A stretch of DNA of 40,258 nucleotides from Thiomicrorhabdus sp034722175 (GTDB lineage: Bacteria; Pseudomonadota; Gammaproteobacteria; Thiomicrospirales; Thiomicrospiraceae), in contig JAYENR010000174.1 of NCBI GenBank assembly GCA_034722175.1, positions 1-40,258 of the forward strand. Reading direction: 5' to 3'. The notes under the pieces were generated by a model. It made no database searches. It was not told the origin of the DNA and worked only from the letters and a program-made list of their open reading frames with translations. Position numbers and translations under genes: made by a program. Below are positions 24,578 to 31,866 of this stretch, in pieces; the first letter of the stretch is position 1, and the number at the start of each line of letters is the position of its first letter.

Positions 24578-25768
24578 TTAAACCACTAAATCGATTTGTT
24601 GAATGCTACCAACTCGGTGATCTTCACCTACAAATAAGCCAGTGCTCACTACCTGGCCTAGTTGGTTGTTATTGGCGTCTTTAATACTGAATTGAGTCTC
24701 TTCACTTTGAAGGTAGATGGCACCGATATTCAGTTCTAATAAACCTTGTAACTGATTTAGACCATTTTCATCTTGATGCCAAATTTGCAGTTGTGAAAAC
24801 ACCGCATCACTTTCATCAATCCAGCCATTTTGGTCTTGATCATATTGAGCTAACTCTTCAAAACCATTCCCTGTTTGGGTTCCAAATAACTCTTGGCCAT
24901 TATTCACGATACCATCGTGGTTTTTATCCAAGACTAAAAAACCAGAACCGGATTCGACAAATGACACCGAATCTTGCTGACCATCTGAATCAATATCAAA
25001 ACTGATTTTATCTAACGTTAGGCTTGCCGGGCTACCGCCAAAGTTGACGACTAATGGATCTTTTAAAACCAAACCTTTCGTTTGTTCAAAGTGCACCTGA
25101 CTTTGAAAACTACGATGCATAGAGGCATTTAAAGAAAAGTCGATGGTTTGACTGTCTGCGGTAGTGACACTGCCTTGCGCTTTAAAGTTGGAATACTCTT
25201 GCTCACTGTAAGATTCAGAGACGGCCAAACGTTCTCCTTTAACTGTGGTGGTAAATTCACGATTAAATGCCTCAGAAGATGGAGCCTTGGTTACCTTTTC
25301 TGTATGGTTTGCTTCAGAGTCAAGAGGAGGTTCTGGCGTGTACCCCATGACTTTCATCGTATAGGGTTTGCCTGTCATACGTTCCATCATCGACTCAATG
25401 GCTTCAATCATTTTTATCAACTCTGGTGACAGTTGTATTTGATCTTCAATTCCGACAGGGTTTTCACCATCAACAAGAGGGCGAGGTAAAGTGTTGGTTG
25501 GCAAACCTTGCTGCTCGGAAAAATCACGGTCATCGATTAATGGAAAACTTTCTTTCTGTTGATGTTGATCTACGGATTTAGGAGAACGTTTATCGAAATC
25601 CACAGCCGATTCTGAGGCACGAAAGGTCTCATGTTTAATATTAGTCTGCTCCATCTCTCTGGTGGCCAATTGGCCATTCAAAAAGGTTTCATGCACACGC
25701 TGTTTTTGGCTTTCCGCCATGGCATAATGCCGAGACGAAAGCTGAATATTCTGGTCTGAAATAATCAT
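24578..25768 (-). CDS. Protein with EF-hand-like calcium-binding loops, unknown function
   Basis: A 396-residue protein with no signal peptide. The C-terminal part has several DxDxDG-type loops: SFDIDSDGQQDS, VLDKNHDGIVNNGQELFG, YDQDQNGWIDESD and HQDENGLNQ. This pattern, including NNGQELFGTQTGNGF, is known in uncharacterised proteins and in some RTX-type exoproteins of marine gammaproteobacteria. The N-terminal 170 residues are charged and low in structure. I use the ATG at 25768, with GGAC nine bases before it, rather than the TTG at 25780. If exported, it would need a leaderless route such as type I secretion; the neighbouring ABC/HlyD genes are not close enough in orientation to prove this. 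Confidence 0.6.
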   Translation of the reverse strand: MIISDQNIQLSSRHYAMAESQKQRVHETFLNGQLATREMEQTNIKHETFRASESAVDFDKRSPKSVDQHQQKESFPLIDDRDFSEQQGLPTNTLPRPLVDGENPVGIEDQIQLSPELIKMIEAIESMMERMTGKPYTMKVMGYTPEPPLDSEANHTEKVTKAPSSEAFNREFTTTVKGERLAVSESYSEQEYSNFKAQGSVTTADSQTIDFSLNASMHRSFQSQVHFEQTKGLVLKDPLVVNFGGSPASLTLDKISFDIDSDGQQDSVSFVESGSGFLVLDKNHDGIVNNGQELFGTQTGNGFEELAQYDQDQNGWIDESDAVFSQLQIWHQDENGLNQLQGLLELNIGAIYLQSEETQFSIKDANNNQLGQVVSTGLFVGEDHRVGSIQQIDLVV

Positions 25769-25916
25769 AAAAACGTCCAATAGTTTTATCGTTTTTTGTA
25801 ACGTTTCCCGAGTGTTTAATTATTTATATATTTTATTTTTAATCTCTTTCAATAAGTTATCGGCCTAAAGTTAGAATACTTTATAGTGAAATTACTTTAA
25901 AAATAAAGGAATAAGG

Positions 25917-26525
25917 GTGTTGCTTACTAAACCTTTTTTAGTCCTGCTTGTCATGGTGTTTTTATCGGCTTGCAGCCGTTATGAACTTCAAGCTTTGGAT
26001 TCAAATGATGTGGTATTGGCTTTTGGTGACAGCTTAACGTTAGGTGTCGGTGTTAAGCCAAATCAAAGTTATCCGGCAGTCTTGTCAAAGTTATTAGATC
26101 GAAGGGTGATTAATGCAGGGGTGCCGGGTGAAATATCTGAAAAAGCACTGCAACGACTTTCAGAACTGTTAGTTAAGCACCAACCGAAATTAGTGATTTT
26201 ATTGAGTGGTGGTAATGACTTTTTACAGGCTCTATCACCTGATCAGACCAAACAAAATTTAGCCAAGATGATTGAGTTAAGTCAAAAAGATGGGGCGCAG
26301 GTTTTATTGGTAGGGGTACCGGAAAAGAAGTTATTTGCTGACAGTGCTGAACTGTACTCTCAGCTCTCTAATGAATACCAAATTCCATTAGAAGACGATA
26401 TTGTTGCGGACTTAATTATGCGGCCTTCGATGAAGTCGGATTATGTGCACTTTAATAAACAAGGTTATGAAGCTTTGGCAGAAGCGCTCTATAAAAAGTT
26501 AATACAAGCAGGAGCCGTCGAATAA
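25917..26525 (+). CDS. GDSL/SGNH esterase, TesA-like, predicted lipoprotein
   Basis: A 202-residue hydrolase of the SGNH family, similar to TesA (acyl-CoA thioesterase I/lysophospholipase L1). Block I is AFGDSLT with nucleophile S39, block II INAGVPGE gives a glycine, block III SGGNDF gives N100, and block V has DYVHFN with D175 and H178. The start is a GTG after AAAGGAATAAGG. Unlike E. coli TesA the signal peptide ends LSAC, so C19 is probably lipidated. It probably acts on esters or lysophospholipids in the envelope. Its terminator lies inside the convergent greB gene. Confidence 0.88.
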   Translation: MLLTKPFLVLLVMVFLSACSRYELQALDSNDVVLAFGDSLTLGVGVKPNQSYPAVLSKLLDRRVINAGVPGEISEKALQRLSELLVKHQPKLVILLSGGNDFLQALSPDQTKQNLAKMIELSQKDGAQVLLVGVPEKKLFADSAELYSQLSNEYQIPLEDDIVADLIMRPSMKSDYVHFNKQGYEALAEALYKKLIQAGAVE

Positions 26526-26526
26526 T

Positions 26527-27018
26527 TTATTCGTTTGAAAAGGCCTGGTATTGAATGCCATTGACGTACCAGGTTTTTTTACCTTCTGGTGTTTCGACAA
26601 TCACCTCATCGTCAACGACCTTGCCGATCAGTGCGCGTGCCATGGGCGATTGAATGCTGATCGCATTTTTTGTGGGGTCGAACTCATCACTGCCGACAAT
26701 TCGATATTGGACGATCTCTCCATCCTCGTTTTCCAGCTCAATCCAAGCTCCAAAAAACACTTTGCCCTCTTGCTGGGGCGAGTATTCCACTATTTGCACC
26801 GCTTCAAGACGTTTGCGCAAAAATCGAATACGACGATCAATCTCTCTTAAACGGCGTTTACCTTCCTTATACTCGGCGTTTTCACTGCGATCTCCATGCG
26901 CTGCTGCAACAGTGACATCAGCAGTGACTTGACGACGTTCTGTGCGCCAAAGGTAGTCGAGTTCTTTTTCTAAGGCAACGCGGCCTTCACGTGTGATTAG
27001 GTTTCTAGCTGAGCTCAT
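26527..27018 (-). CDS. greB: Transcription elongation factor GreB
   Basis: A cleavage factor that rescues backtracked RNA polymerase by stimulating its hydrolysis of the RNA 3' end. From the ATG at 27018 it has 163 residues: an N-terminal coiled coil with ITREGRVALEKELDYLWRTE and GDRSENAEYKEGKRRLREID, where D and E at the tip act on the active site, then the C-terminal FKBP-like domain (RIVGSDEFDP, SPMARALIGK). The tip sequence GDRSENAEYKEGKRRLRE is of the GreB rather than the GreA type. An in-frame TTG at 27051 would add 11 residues that overlap the upstream gene without a ribosome site. Confidence 0.92.
   Translation of the reverse strand: MSSARNLITREGRVALEKELDYLWRTERRQVTADVTVAAAHGDRSENAEYKEGKRRLREIDRRIRFLRKRLEAVQIVEYSPQQEGKVFFGAWIELENEDGEIVQYRIVGSDEFDPTKNAISIQSPMARALIGKVVDDEVIVETPEGKKTWYVNGIQYQAFSNE
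26544..26580 (+). terminator. Terminator of the GDSL gene inside greB
   Basis: CCTGGTA (26544-26550) pairs with TACCAGG (26567-26573), followed by seven T. It lies about 20 bases after the GDSL stop codon and within the last 50 bases of greB, which ends convergently one base away. The upstream AAGGCCTG is a near copy of the dispersed motif. Confidence 0.7.
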
Positions 27019-27032
27019 GTTCGTTTTATTCG

Positions 27033-27473
27033 TTAAGAGAGAGGAAACCAAGGTGATGTTTCGGCTTTTTCTAATAGGTGACGAAATGTCTGTTGAAAGT
27101 TGCTGACTAAGCCTTTTTGTTTGGCTTCAACACAACCACCGAGTTCAAACAACTCTTTATAAAGTTGCTGTTTCACCTGGTCTTGGTAGGCACGAGTATT
27201 TCGGTTTATGTGCTCTTTAATAAAGTTGTTCACTGTCAGTCCGTATTTTTTTAAAAACAAGCGATTTACTTGGTTTACTTCTTTGGAGACACTCACTCCA
27301 CGACAGCGTTTGTTATAAAAATCGTATTTTAGAGCCGTTTCGACCAGTTGGATATGTAAGGCCTCACCAGTGAGCTCAGTTATATCTATCGAGTCTTGTG
27401 CTTTAGCTGAAAACGATAGCAGCAGAAACAGGCTAAGAAGGAGTGTGTGAGTGAATAACAGAGGCGATTTCAT
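27033..27473 (-). CDS. Small periplasmic protein, unknown function
   Basis: A 146-residue protein I do not recognise. It starts MKSPLLFTHTLLLSLF with a signal peptide and likely cleavage after AKA, leaving a mostly helical mature domain of about 120 residues with two cysteines (KRCRG and GGCVE) that could form a disulfide. I use the ATG at 27473, with GAGA just before it; an in-frame TTG three codons earlier is less likely. It lies 15 bases upstream of greB on the same strand, so the two may be co-transcribed. Confidence 0.6.
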   Translation of the reverse strand: MKSPLLFTHTLLLSLFLLLSFSAKAQDSIDITELTGEALHIQLVETALKYDFYNKRCRGVSVSKEVNQVNRLFLKKYGLTVNNFIKEHINRNTRAYQDQVKQQLYKELFELGGCVEAKQKGLVSNFQQTFRHLLEKAETSPWFPLS

Positions 27474-27582
27474 TAGTCTCAATTTTGTTGTTTACTAAGT
27501 TAACAGTATAGCGTGTCAGTGGGTAACGGCAAAGAGTTTGCTAAGGTTAGGTTGGTTTTAAAGTAAAAATAGTTTAAAAAAT

Positions 27583-27602
27583 TCTGACCAGGCCTGGTCA
27601 GA
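27583..27602. repeat. 20-base perfect palindrome with CAGGCCTG, copy 10
   Basis: TCTGACCAGGCCTGGTCAGA reads the same on both strands over all 20 bases, the longest single palindrome of this family in the window. It lies in the 261-base gap between the small periplasmic gene and the 128-residue gene. There is no loop and no T-run next to it, so a protein-binding site or motif function is more likely than a terminator. Confidence 0.75.
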
Positions 27603-27639
27603 TCAGAAATCGTATTTAGTCTCAAAAAGTCTTTAGGTA

Positions 27640-27674
27640 CTAAAAAAGCCCTAACAATATTATTGAGAGGGCTT
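27640..27674 (-). terminator. Rho-independent terminator
   Basis: AAGCCCT (27646-27652) pairs with AGGGCTT (27668-27674), with an inner CAATA/TATTG stem, and on the minus strand six T follow. It ends transcription of the 128-residue gene at 27735-28121. Confidence 0.85.
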
Positions 27675-27734
27675 CTAGGGCTGGTATGTTGTCAGGTCAA
27701 ACAAGTCATAAAAGAATAGTTTGTCAATAAACGC

Positions 27735-28121
27735 TTATTTAACCAATGATTTTACCCATGCTTCCATGGTGTCGTTAGCAACTGGATTTGGCGCTTCCAT
27801 AAAGTTAACGATAAAACGATCACCCATATCGGTTACACCAATTGAACGAGGACGCACCGCAACTGGATCGGCTGAAGGCAGTTGCATACCAAAACATAGA
27901 ATTAGGTTCTGAGCATCTTCGATACCAGGGCCAATTTCACCATCAATACTTTTAGTGTGGCTAAAGTGGTCAAAACGAGCAATGTTTACCGCTTTTGGAT
28001 GTGCTTCAACTTGTTCAAACAAGTAATCTAAGATAGCAGGCACACTATCAAATTTAGATTCTGCTTTGGTGAATTCAAGCGCAAAAATAGGGTATTTTTC
28101 TTTAAAAATCTTCTGTTGCAT
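27735..28121 (-). CDS. Conserved-looking small cytosolic protein, unknown function
   Basis: A 128-residue soluble protein with no signal peptide or membrane segment and a single cysteine (LILCFGMQLP). The composition is that of an ordinary folded alpha/beta protein; I cannot assign a family. It is 114 bases downstream of an SQR-like flavoprotein on the same strand and has its own terminator, so it is probably in the same transcription unit and may be a partner of that enzyme. GAGA lies nine bases before the ATG. Confidence 0.6.
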   Translation of the reverse strand: MQQKIFKEKYPIFALEFTKAESKFDSVPAILDYLFEQVEAHPKAVNIARFDHFSHTKSIDGEIGPGIEDAQNLILCFGMQLPSADPVAVRPRSIGVTDMGDRFIVNFMEAPNPVANDTMEAWVKSLVK

Positions 28122-28235
28122 CGTTTGTTATCTCGTTTTAGTTAAAGTGATAAAAAATCATTCGGAGTGCTTTCAGCTCAATATGGATCAAACCTGAAGT
28201 CTAATGCGCTGAAGCCACTCTGTAGGTTTTTAGGG

Positions 28236-29360
28236 TTAGCGATATTGACGAAGGTACATCCATTCGAAAGCACGTTTGGCAATGTGTAATAAACGGCATG
28301 GTGGCAATAGGGTGGTGCCTTTATCTGTGCGTTTAATTAAAATTCCGTGTTTAAGGGTGTCGACAATACAAATTAATTCATGTTTAAACTCTTTAAAATC
28401 GGTTTGGTCGTTTAATGACTTAACTAAGTTGTTAGCCGCTGCCGTTGCTTGTAAGTCAGCAGCATGGGCCTGTTTCGCTTGCCATTCCGGTCCAGGAAAG
28501 CTTCCAGCATCACCCGCGACATAGGTATTTTCATAGCCTTCAACTTGAGCAAACATATTGGCTCTGATCATGCCACCTTCTGATTTAGGCAGTTCGCTGT
28601 TTGGCAACCAAGCAGGGCCTGTCATGCCTGGCATAAAGAGGATAAGGTCAGCGTGAAATTCACCCCCTTCGGTTTTGACTTTGTTCTCTTCAAACCCGAC
28701 CATTTTGTTGCCAAGGTGTGTTTCGATGCCTTTTTTAGCCATCATCTTCACAAGGTTGCCTGGTACTTTTGGCCCAAGACGTTTGCCTGGTTGTGGTGCT
28801 GGGTTAAAGAACACTAATTTAAACTTGTCACGTCGGCCTTGCTTTCGCAATAGGTTGTCGATACCGAATAGGAATTCAAACATTGGGCCACCACGCATCG
28901 CTGAAGGTTCTTTAGGGTTGCCACCAAACCCAATGGCAATGGTGCCACCTGTCATGCCATCTAAACGCTCTTTAATTTTTTCTGCCGCTGGAATCCCTTC
29001 GCAAGGGGTGATTGCATGTTCAATACCAGGTAACTTTTTAATAAAACGTCCACCTGTGGCAATAATTAAGCCGTCATTTTCAATTTCGCCATCACTTGTG
29101 ATAACAGTACGACCGCCATTAGTGACGTTTTCAACAGACGCTTCGACAAACTTTACGTGTTTACGATTAAAGAAATTGTGTAGGTTAATGCGTAGGTCAG
29201 AGCCTTTACGGATTCCTGATGGAATCCAGATTAAGCTTGGGTAGTACAGAAATTCTTCTTTTGGGGCAATAACGGTAATCGAGGCGTTAGGTGCTTGTTT
29301 ACGTGTTTGTTTGACAGCGGTTAAAGCGGCAAAGCCCGTACCTAAAATCGTAATATTCAT
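28236..29360 (-). CDS. SQR/FCSD-like FAD-dependent oxidoreductase
   Basis: A 374-residue flavoprotein of the disulfide-oxidoreductase family. It has the FAD-binding motif ITILGTGFAAL at the N-terminus, the second nucleotide motif IIATGGR, IGFGGNP in the middle, and the late FAD motif NTYVAGDAGSFPG. Gene length, the amphipathic C-terminus (AKRAFEWMYLRQ) and the order of motifs resemble sulfide:quinone oxidoreductase. Cysteines lie at C120, C331 and C355, but the central active-site cysteine of canonical SQR is not present (the region reads EPSAMRGGPMFEF). Sulfide oxidation is therefore unproven; the electron donor may differ. The start is the ATG at 29360, not the TTG three codons earlier. Confidence 0.75.
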   Translation of the reverse strand: MNITILGTGFAALTAVKQTRKQAPNASITVIAPKEEFLYYPSLIWIPSGIRKGSDLRINLHNFFNRKHVKFVEASVENVTNGGRTVITSDGEIENDGLIIATGGRFIKKLPGIEHAITPCEGIPAAEKIKERLDGMTGGTIAIGFGGNPKEPSAMRGGPMFEFLFGIDNLLRKQGRRDKFKLVFFNPAPQPGKRLGPKVPGNLVKMMAKKGIETHLGNKMVGFEENKVKTEGGEFHADLILFMPGMTGPAWLPNSELPKSEGGMIRANMFAQVEGYENTYVAGDAGSFPGPEWQAKQAHAADLQATAAANNLVKSLNDQTDFKEFKHELICIVDTLKHGILIKRTDKGTTLLPPCRLLHIAKRAFEWMYLRQYR

Positions 29361-29535
29361 AGGAGACAACTCTTTTCGTTAACGCCATTAATTAATTTAG
29401 TGCATTATATAAAAAATTTATGGCTATGCTAGTTAAAATTATTTATGAATAATACCAAATTAAATTTATAAGGTTCTGAATACGCGATAAAAGTTGTTTA
29501 ATCAAGGTATTTAGGATGTTAATAGCTAACTGCTT

Positions 29536-30462
29536 TTAAGTGGTTGAATGATTGCTTTGATTACCTTGTAGGCCACCCGTGTGTAATAACACGACATGAG
29601 ATCCTTTAGGGATAAGCCCGGCTTTGAGTTGCTGATAAAAAGCATTGACCATCTTAATGGTATAGACAGGATCAAGAGGGACTTGAAATTGCTGTTCAAA
29701 TTCTGTTTTAAATTTTTTAAGTCTCTCTGAGAGTTTTCCGTAACCGCCTTCGTGAAAGCCGGTTAATAGATTCCAGTCGTTATGTTTCTCAGATCCAATC
29801 CACTCTTCAATCTGTGGCAAAAGGTAATCGGCCTGTTTTAAAACTGCTACACCTTGAATCGTTCGGTTCGGTTTGAGTTTTGCATTTCTGATCAGGCCTG
29901 CTAAGGTTCCGCCTGTTCCAACTGCGCTATAGAGGTGAGTCCATTGCGGTAATTGCTTTTCAATGTCATTCATTAGACTGTTAAAACCTTGTACGGCAAG
30001 TTCATTACTACCACCTTCTGGCAGAATATAGGCGTCTGGAAATTCTAATTGTAAAGACTCAATGAAATCAGTAGCTGATTTTAAACGATAATCTTGGCGC
30101 GATAGAAAGCGTAAATTCATACCTAAATCAGCGGCTCTCTTTAAAGTAGAGCTCCACTTGTGTGAATGTTCTGCCAACTCATCTCCACGAATTAAACCAA
30201 TACTTTTAAATCCTTGCTCTTTAGAAACGGCAGCGGTGGCAGCAATGTGATTGGAATAAGCACCACCAAAAGTAAGTAGGGTGGTTTTGTGCTGGCGTTT
30301 GGCTTCTTCAAGATTGAACTTGAGTTTATGCCATTTATTGCCTTGGATACTGGAATGATTTAAATCATCACGCTTTATCCACACATTAATTTCGTGTTTT
30401 TCAAATAAGGAGCTGTTAATACCTACCAATGGGGTAGGGAATTGTAGGTTTTGAGTATTCAT
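29536..30462 (-). CDS. PLP-dependent enzyme, ACC deaminase / D-cysteine desulfhydrase family
   Basis: A 308-residue fold-type II pyridoxal-phosphate enzyme. WIKRDDLNHSSIQGNKWHKL carries the PLP lysine (K43), then GGAYSNHIAATAA, ILPEGGSNELAVQGF, SAVGTGGTLAGLI and a C-terminal LLHTGGLQG phosphate-binding or substrate loop. The family includes 1-aminocyclopropane-1-carboxylate deaminase and D-cysteine desulfhydrase; the sequence does not tell which, and D-cysteine desulfhydrase is the commoner role. It is a single gene, divergent from amtB with 64 bases between. A CAGGCCTG copy lies inside. Confidence 0.82.
   Translation of the reverse strand: MNTQNLQFPTPLVGINSSLFEKHEINVWIKRDDLNHSSIQGNKWHKLKFNLEEAKRQHKTTLLTFGGAYSNHIAATAAVSKEQGFKSIGLIRGDELAEHSHKWSSTLKRAADLGMNLRFLSRQDYRLKSATDFIESLQLEFPDAYILPEGGSNELAVQGFNSLMNDIEKQLPQWTHLYSAVGTGGTLAGLIRNAKLKPNRTIQGVAVLKQADYLLPQIEEWIGSEKHNDWNLLTGFHEGGYGKLSERLKKFKTEFEQQFQVPLDPVYTIKMVNAFYQQLKAGLIPKGSHVVLLHTGGLQGNQSNHSTT
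29893..29900. repeat. CAGGCCTG palindrome, copy 11 (inside PLP gene)
   Basis: Exact copy, context TGAT-CAGGCCTG-CTAA, read on the coding (minus) strand as Ala-Gly-Leu-Ile. Confidence 0.65.
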
Positions 30463-30526
30463 TTTTGGTAGAATTCACCACTGAAAATTATATTTAAAAA
30501 ATAATAAAAACGATTTGGAGATTACT

Positions 30527-31744
30527 GTGGAGCAGTTAACAACCAGTATTGATGTTTTATTCATCTTATTAGGCGCTATTTTAGTGCTGTTTATGCACGC
30601 CGGGTTCGCTTTTTTAGAAGTGGGTACGGTACAACACAAAAACCAAGTAAATGCTTTGGTTAAAATCATGAGTGATTTAGGGGTTTCAACCGTTGCTTAT
30701 TTCTTTATTGGTTACGGTATGGCGTATGGTGTCTTCCTTGGATTTAACATCGATGGTGCTCTGACTCAGGCGATGACCGAACGTTCTGGTTACGATTTGG
30801 TTAAGTTCTTTTTCTTGATGACATTTGCGGCAGCTATCCCTGCGATTGTGTCTGGTGGTATTGCAGAGCGTGCTAAGTTCTATCCACAGTTAGTGGCAAC
30901 CTTCTTTATTGTGGCGTTGATCTATCCGTTTTTTGAAGGGATTGCCTGGAACGGTAACTTCGGTGTTCAAGAGTATTTAGAAACCACCTATGGCGCTGGG
31001 TTCCACGACTTTGCAGGTTCGATTGTCGTTCACGGTGTTGGGGGGTGGATTGCCCTGATTGCAGTGATTATGCTGGGTGCACGTTCAGGTCGTTATAATA
31101 AAGATGGTTCAATTAAACAGAATCATCCACCATCAAGCATCCCTTTTTTAGCTTTAGGGGCGTGGATTCTGACCGTTGGTTGGTTTGGGTTTAACGTCAT
31201 GTCTGCTCAACAGATTGAAGGTATTACCGGTCTGGTTGCGGTGAACTCATTAATGGCGATGGTCGGCGGTATCCTAGCGGCCACTTTTATCGGTAACAAA
31301 GATCCAGGTTTTGTTCATAACGGACCTTTAGCTGGGTTAGTTGCAATCTGTGCCGGCTCGGATGTGGTGAGCCCTCTAGGTGCATTAGTGATCGGTCTGG
31401 TTGCGGGTGCCTTGTTTGTCAAAGCCTTTACTTGGACTCAGAAAAACCTAAAAGTGGATGATGTATTAGGTGTTTGGGCACTGCACGGTCTATGTGGTGT
31501 TTGGGGTGCGCTTGCAGCAGGTATCTTTGGAATGACGGCACTTGGCGGTCTAGGTGGGGTCGCGATTGAATCGCAAATCGTTGGAACTCTGATGGGGATT
31601 ACGGTTGCGGTTGTGGGTGCAGCGATTGTTTACGGACTGATTAAAGTGACGATGGGTCTACGTCTGACTAAAGAAGAAGAGTACGATGGGGCGGATTTAA
31701 GTATTCACCGTATTCATGCAAACCCACCGCGTGATGACTATTAA
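30527..31744 (+). CDS. amtB: Ammonium transporter, AmtB family
   Basis: An integral membrane ammonium/ammonia channel. From the GTG at 30527, six bases after GGAG, it has 405 residues and about 11 hydrophobic helices. AGFAFLEVGTVQHKNQVNAL is the family's N-terminal signature, and the two pore histidines lie in HGVGGWIALIAV and HGLCGVWGAL. Phenylalanines of the outer gate are in the usual places. A TTG at 30515 would add four residues but lacks a ribosome site. No glnK gene adjoins it, and no sigma-54 -24/-12 motif was seen in the 64 bases shared with the divergent PLP gene. Two terminators follow. Confidence 0.93.
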   Translation: MEQLTTSIDVLFILLGAILVLFMHAGFAFLEVGTVQHKNQVNALVKIMSDLGVSTVAYFFIGYGMAYGVFLGFNIDGALTQAMTERSGYDLVKFFFLMTFAAAIPAIVSGGIAERAKFYPQLVATFFIVALIYPFFEGIAWNGNFGVQEYLETTYGAGFHDFAGSIVVHGVGGWIALIAVIMLGARSGRYNKDGSIKQNHPPSSIPFLALGAWILTVGWFGFNVMSAQQIEGITGLVAVNSLMAMVGGILAATFIGNKDPGFVHNGPLAGLVAICAGSDVVSPLGALVIGLVAGALFVKAFTWTQKNLKVDDVLGVWALHGLCGVWGALAAGIFGMTALGGLGGVAIESQIVGTLMGITVAVVGAAIVYGLIKVTMGLRLTKEEEYDGADLSIHRIHANPPRDDY

Positions 31745-31760
31745 TTAATTGTTAATCAAG

Positions 31761-31785
31761 CCGGATGCTTTAGCCATTCGGTTTT
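31761..31785 (+). terminator. First amtB terminator
   Basis: CCGGATG (31761-31767) pairs with CATTCGG (31775-31781) with one G-U position and a seven-base loop, followed by four T. Confidence 0.6.
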
Positions 31786-31802
31786 GTCGGTTATGATAAG
31801 GA

Positions 31803-31829
31803 GGGAGTAGTGAAAACTGCTCCCTTTTT
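31803..31829 (+). terminator. Second amtB terminator
   Basis: GGGAG and CTCCC (31803-31807, 31820-31824) with an inner AGT/ACT and GAAA loop, followed by TTTTT. The AAGGAGGG just before it looks like a perfect ribosome site for a GTG at 31810 but is part of this terminator. Confidence 0.75.
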
Positions 31830-31866
31830 ATATCTTTTGAACACGTCTTATAAGTTGATTAAATTA

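Noticed and set aside
28675..29244. 189-codon plus-strand frame opposite the SQR-like gene
   Set aside because: Antisense shadow, rich in Pro/Arg/Leu and without a recognisable domain.
30463..30526. Possible sigma-54 promoter before amtB
   Set aside because: The -24/-12 elements (TGGC and TTGC at the right spacing) are not present.
31810..31866. GTG at 31810 with AAGGAGG as start of the Lon-like gene
   Set aside because: The sequence is the stem of a terminator ending in TTTTT, and the extra 19 residues do not look like the family's N-terminus. The ATG at 31867 is preferred.
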